Shown piece by piece: positions 26,912 through 28,268 of a stretch of DNA of 28,268 nucleotides (position 1 is the first letter of the stretch; every line of letters begins with the position of its first letter). The position numbers and the translations under genes are program-made. The DNA comes from Saprospiraceae bacterium (GTDB taxonomy: Bacteria; Bacteroidota; Bacteroidia; Chitinophagales; Saprospiraceae), in assembly GCA_016718205.1 (NCBI GenBank), contig JADKEB010000032.1:1-28268 (forward strand), in the 5' to 3' direction. The notes below the pieces were generated by a model, which did no database searches, had not been told where the DNA came from, and was given only the letters and a program-made list of their open reading frames with translations.

Positions 26912-27256
26912 ATGAGAGATTTTAGAAAATTGGAAGTTTGGCATCAGAGTATGGAATTGGTGGATCAAGTGTATAATTTGTGCGAAAATTTTCCAAAAAG
27001 TGAGTTATATGGATTAACAGGACAGATTCATAGGTGTGCTGTTTCAATACCTTCTAATATCGCAGAAGGTTGCAGCAGGGATTCTTCAAAGGAATACTCA
27101 AGATTTCTACAAATTGCACTAGGCTCTGCTTTTGAATTAGAAACCCAATTATTAATATCTCAAAAAAGAAAGTATATTCACGATGAAACAGAAACCTTTG
27201 AATTATTAATGATCATCCAAAAAAGATTAAATGCCTTGAATAAAAGTATACTTTAG
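26912..27256 (+). CDS. Four-helix-bundle protein (23S rRNA intervening-sequence/S23 family)
   Basis: A 114-residue helical protein: DFRKLEVWHQSMELVDQVY at the start, then LTGQIHRCAVSIPSNIAEG in the middle and LGSAFELETQLLIS. These are the conserved features of the four-helix-bundle family first seen as inserts in 23S rRNA genes; the diversity-generating-retroelement accessory protein Avd has a related fold. Members assemble as pentamers and are suspected to bind nucleic acid; the function of free-standing genes is unknown. The gene is enclosed on both sides by inverted heptamer arrays and interrupts the usual wzm-wzt pair. It has no rRNA flanks. Start at ATG 26912, immediately after the left array. 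Confidence 0.9.
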   Translation: MRDFRKLEVWHQSMELVDQVYNLCENFPKSELYGLTGQIHRCAVSIPSNIAEGCSRDSSKEYSRFLQIALGSAFELETQLLISQKRKYIHDETETFELLMIIQKRLNALNKSIL

Positions 27257-27362
27257 GCTTTAGACTTTGGTCTTTAGTGTTTAGACTTTAGTGTTTAGAC
27301 TTTAGTGTTTAGACTATGAGCTTTGGGCTTTAGTGCTTGGTCTATAGTCTTTAGACTTTGCG
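27251..27362. repeat. CTTTAGT heptamer array, left arm
   Basis: Sixteen uninterrupted 7-base units with consensus CTTTAGT or CTTTAGA (variants GTTTAGA, CTTTGGT, CTATAGT). It starts within the last codons of the four-helix-bundle gene. A 14-base double unit is repeated three times (27279-27313). Confidence 0.9.
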
Positions 27363-27370
27363 GGTTCCTA

Positions 27371-27483
27371 CTAAAGACCAACACCTAAAGACCAAAGACA
27401 AGAAAAACCAACAACTAAAGCCAAAACACCTAAACACTAAAGACCAATAACCAAAGACCAACACCTAAAGACCAAAGCCTAAA
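27371..27483. repeat. ACCTAAAG-type heptamer array, right arm
   Basis: Units such as ACTAAAG, CCTAAAG and ACCAAAG, complementary in sense to the left arm, separated from it by 8 bases. The two arms could fold into a hairpin over 100 bases long. The array ends at the base before the wzt ATG region (27485), so it forms the wzt leader. Confidence 0.85.
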
Positions 27484-27484
27484 A

Positions 27485-28268
27485 ATGAAACCCATCATCG
27501 AAGTCAATCACGTCTGGAAAGAATACCACAAAGGGATCGACCGAAGGTATAAAAGTCTGCGCGATACGCTGGCGGATATACCCGGGAGACTATTTGGTGG
27601 AGAGAAAGAGAAGTTCTGGGCGCTGGAAGATATTGATTTTAAAGTGGAAGCGGGTGAATCGGTGGGCATCATTGGGAGAAATGGAGCGGGCAAGTCCACC
27701 TTGCTCAAGATACTGAGCAGGATTACACCGCCGACCAAAGGTGAGATTATATTACGGGGCAGAGTAGCCAGTTTGCTGGAGGTGGGTACAGGATTTCATC
27801 CGGAATTGACCGGAAGGGAGAATATTTTTTTTAATGGCTCCATCCTGGGGATGAAACATCAGGAAATCAAAAGAAGTTTGATGAAATTGTAGATTTTTCG
27901 GGGGTGGAAGATTTTATTGATACTCCACTCAAACACTACAGCAGTGGCATGCAGATGCGCCTGGCATTTTCAGTGGCAGCCCATCTGGATAGTGAGATTT
28001 TATTGATAGACGAAGTACTTGCGGTAGGCGATGCAGAATTTCAGAAGAAGTGTATGGGTAAGATGGATGAGGTGAGTAAAGGGGAAGGGAAGACGATTTT
28101 ATTTGTGAGCCACAATTTCGAAGCAATAAAAAAATTATGCAAAAAAGGTATTCTGCTGAATAATAATTTAACCAAATACTCAAACAAAATAGATGAAATC
28201 TTTTTAATTTTTCCTGAAAAAATGAAGAAGCACCTAAATATGTTTCTATTTATAAACAAGACCCTATT
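27485..28268 (+). CDS. wzt: Polysaccharide ABC transporter ATPase Wzt, one frameshift, cut by window end
   Basis: The nucleotide-binding subunit that powers Wzm. The N-terminus has the Wzt-type insertion before Walker A (KSLRDTLADIPGRLFGG), Walker A is GRNGAGKST (residues 64-72), then the Q-loop region LEVGTGFHPELTGREN. As written it stops at 27892, but one base earlier another frame continues from about 27875: FDEIVDFSGVEDF, signature YSSGMQMRLAFS, Walker B ILLIDEVLAVGD, and the switch His in LFVSHNFEA. It is open to the last base, so the C-terminal end lies outside the window. Motifs are intact on both sides of the break near 27872-27876; an indel error is likely. Confidence 0.88.

Noticed and set aside
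26912..27256. 23S rRNA intervening sequence
   Set aside because: The four-helix-bundle gene has no rRNA sequence on either side; flanks are heptamer arrays and ABC transporter genes.
26912..27256. Accessory protein (Avd) of a diversity-generating retroelement
   Set aside because: No reverse transcriptase and no template/variable repeat pair were seen nearby.

Overview
The window looks like a low-GC Bacteroidota chromosome, most likely of the Saprospiria type (inference). The evidence is a set of type IX secretion (T9SS) genes (a PorW/SprE-like lipoprotein, a PorU2-like C25 peptidase, C-terminal sorting domains), DUF5686 and DUF4199 proteins, Kazal repeats, Bacteroidota-style promoter elements (TTTG, 19 bp, TAnnTTTG) and few Shine-Dalgarno sites.

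Bases 1-9340 are a gene graveyard. A truncated IS66 element (2-~1760, minus) runs directly into a 5'-truncated Kazal-repeat T9SS protein (to 3159). Next come unrecognised broken reading frames (3166-3636) and a broken DUF5686 outer-membrane gene (3624-5910). A small double-glycine-leader peptide (6177-6371) with a clear terminator and a CPBP-family membrane protease (6473-6965) follow. Then comes a PD-(D/E)XK-like nuclease (7339-7964, minus), a second CPBP tail and a second, 5'-truncated DUF5686 copy (8166-9336). Three gene families therefore occur twice here, one copy of each being partial.

Bases 9441-19642 are mostly ordinary chromosome. A long-inverted-repeat element (9441-9604) ends a minus-strand operon nadB, a 514-aa membrane protein and a DUF4199 protein. 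The nadB promoter is clear and abuts an array of TTAGGGG-type heptamers (13395-13524). Upstream lies porW/sprE (13533-16833, minus), with frameshifts in a Lys/Glu-rich stretch. Divergent from it are an M23 peptidase and a HAD-like protein, and after a non-coding gap an NAD-dependent epimerase.

Bases 19766-28268 hold a PorU2-like C25 peptidase broken by several frameshifts and by an unusually AT-rich internal segment. After it comes a REP-associated tyrosine transposase (RAYT) between two pairs of composite palindromic repeats. The O-antigen/polysaccharide ABC exporter follows: wzm (25940-26802) and wzt (27485 to window end). A four-helix-bundle gene enclosed by inverted heptamer arrays sits between wzm and wzt. 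PorW, PorU2 and Wzm/Wzt would fit one cell-surface export and anchoring theme, but that link is inference.

Many genes that should be essential or intact carry single-base frameshifts, several in T runs. Some apparent pseudogenes may therefore be sequencing errors rather than decay.
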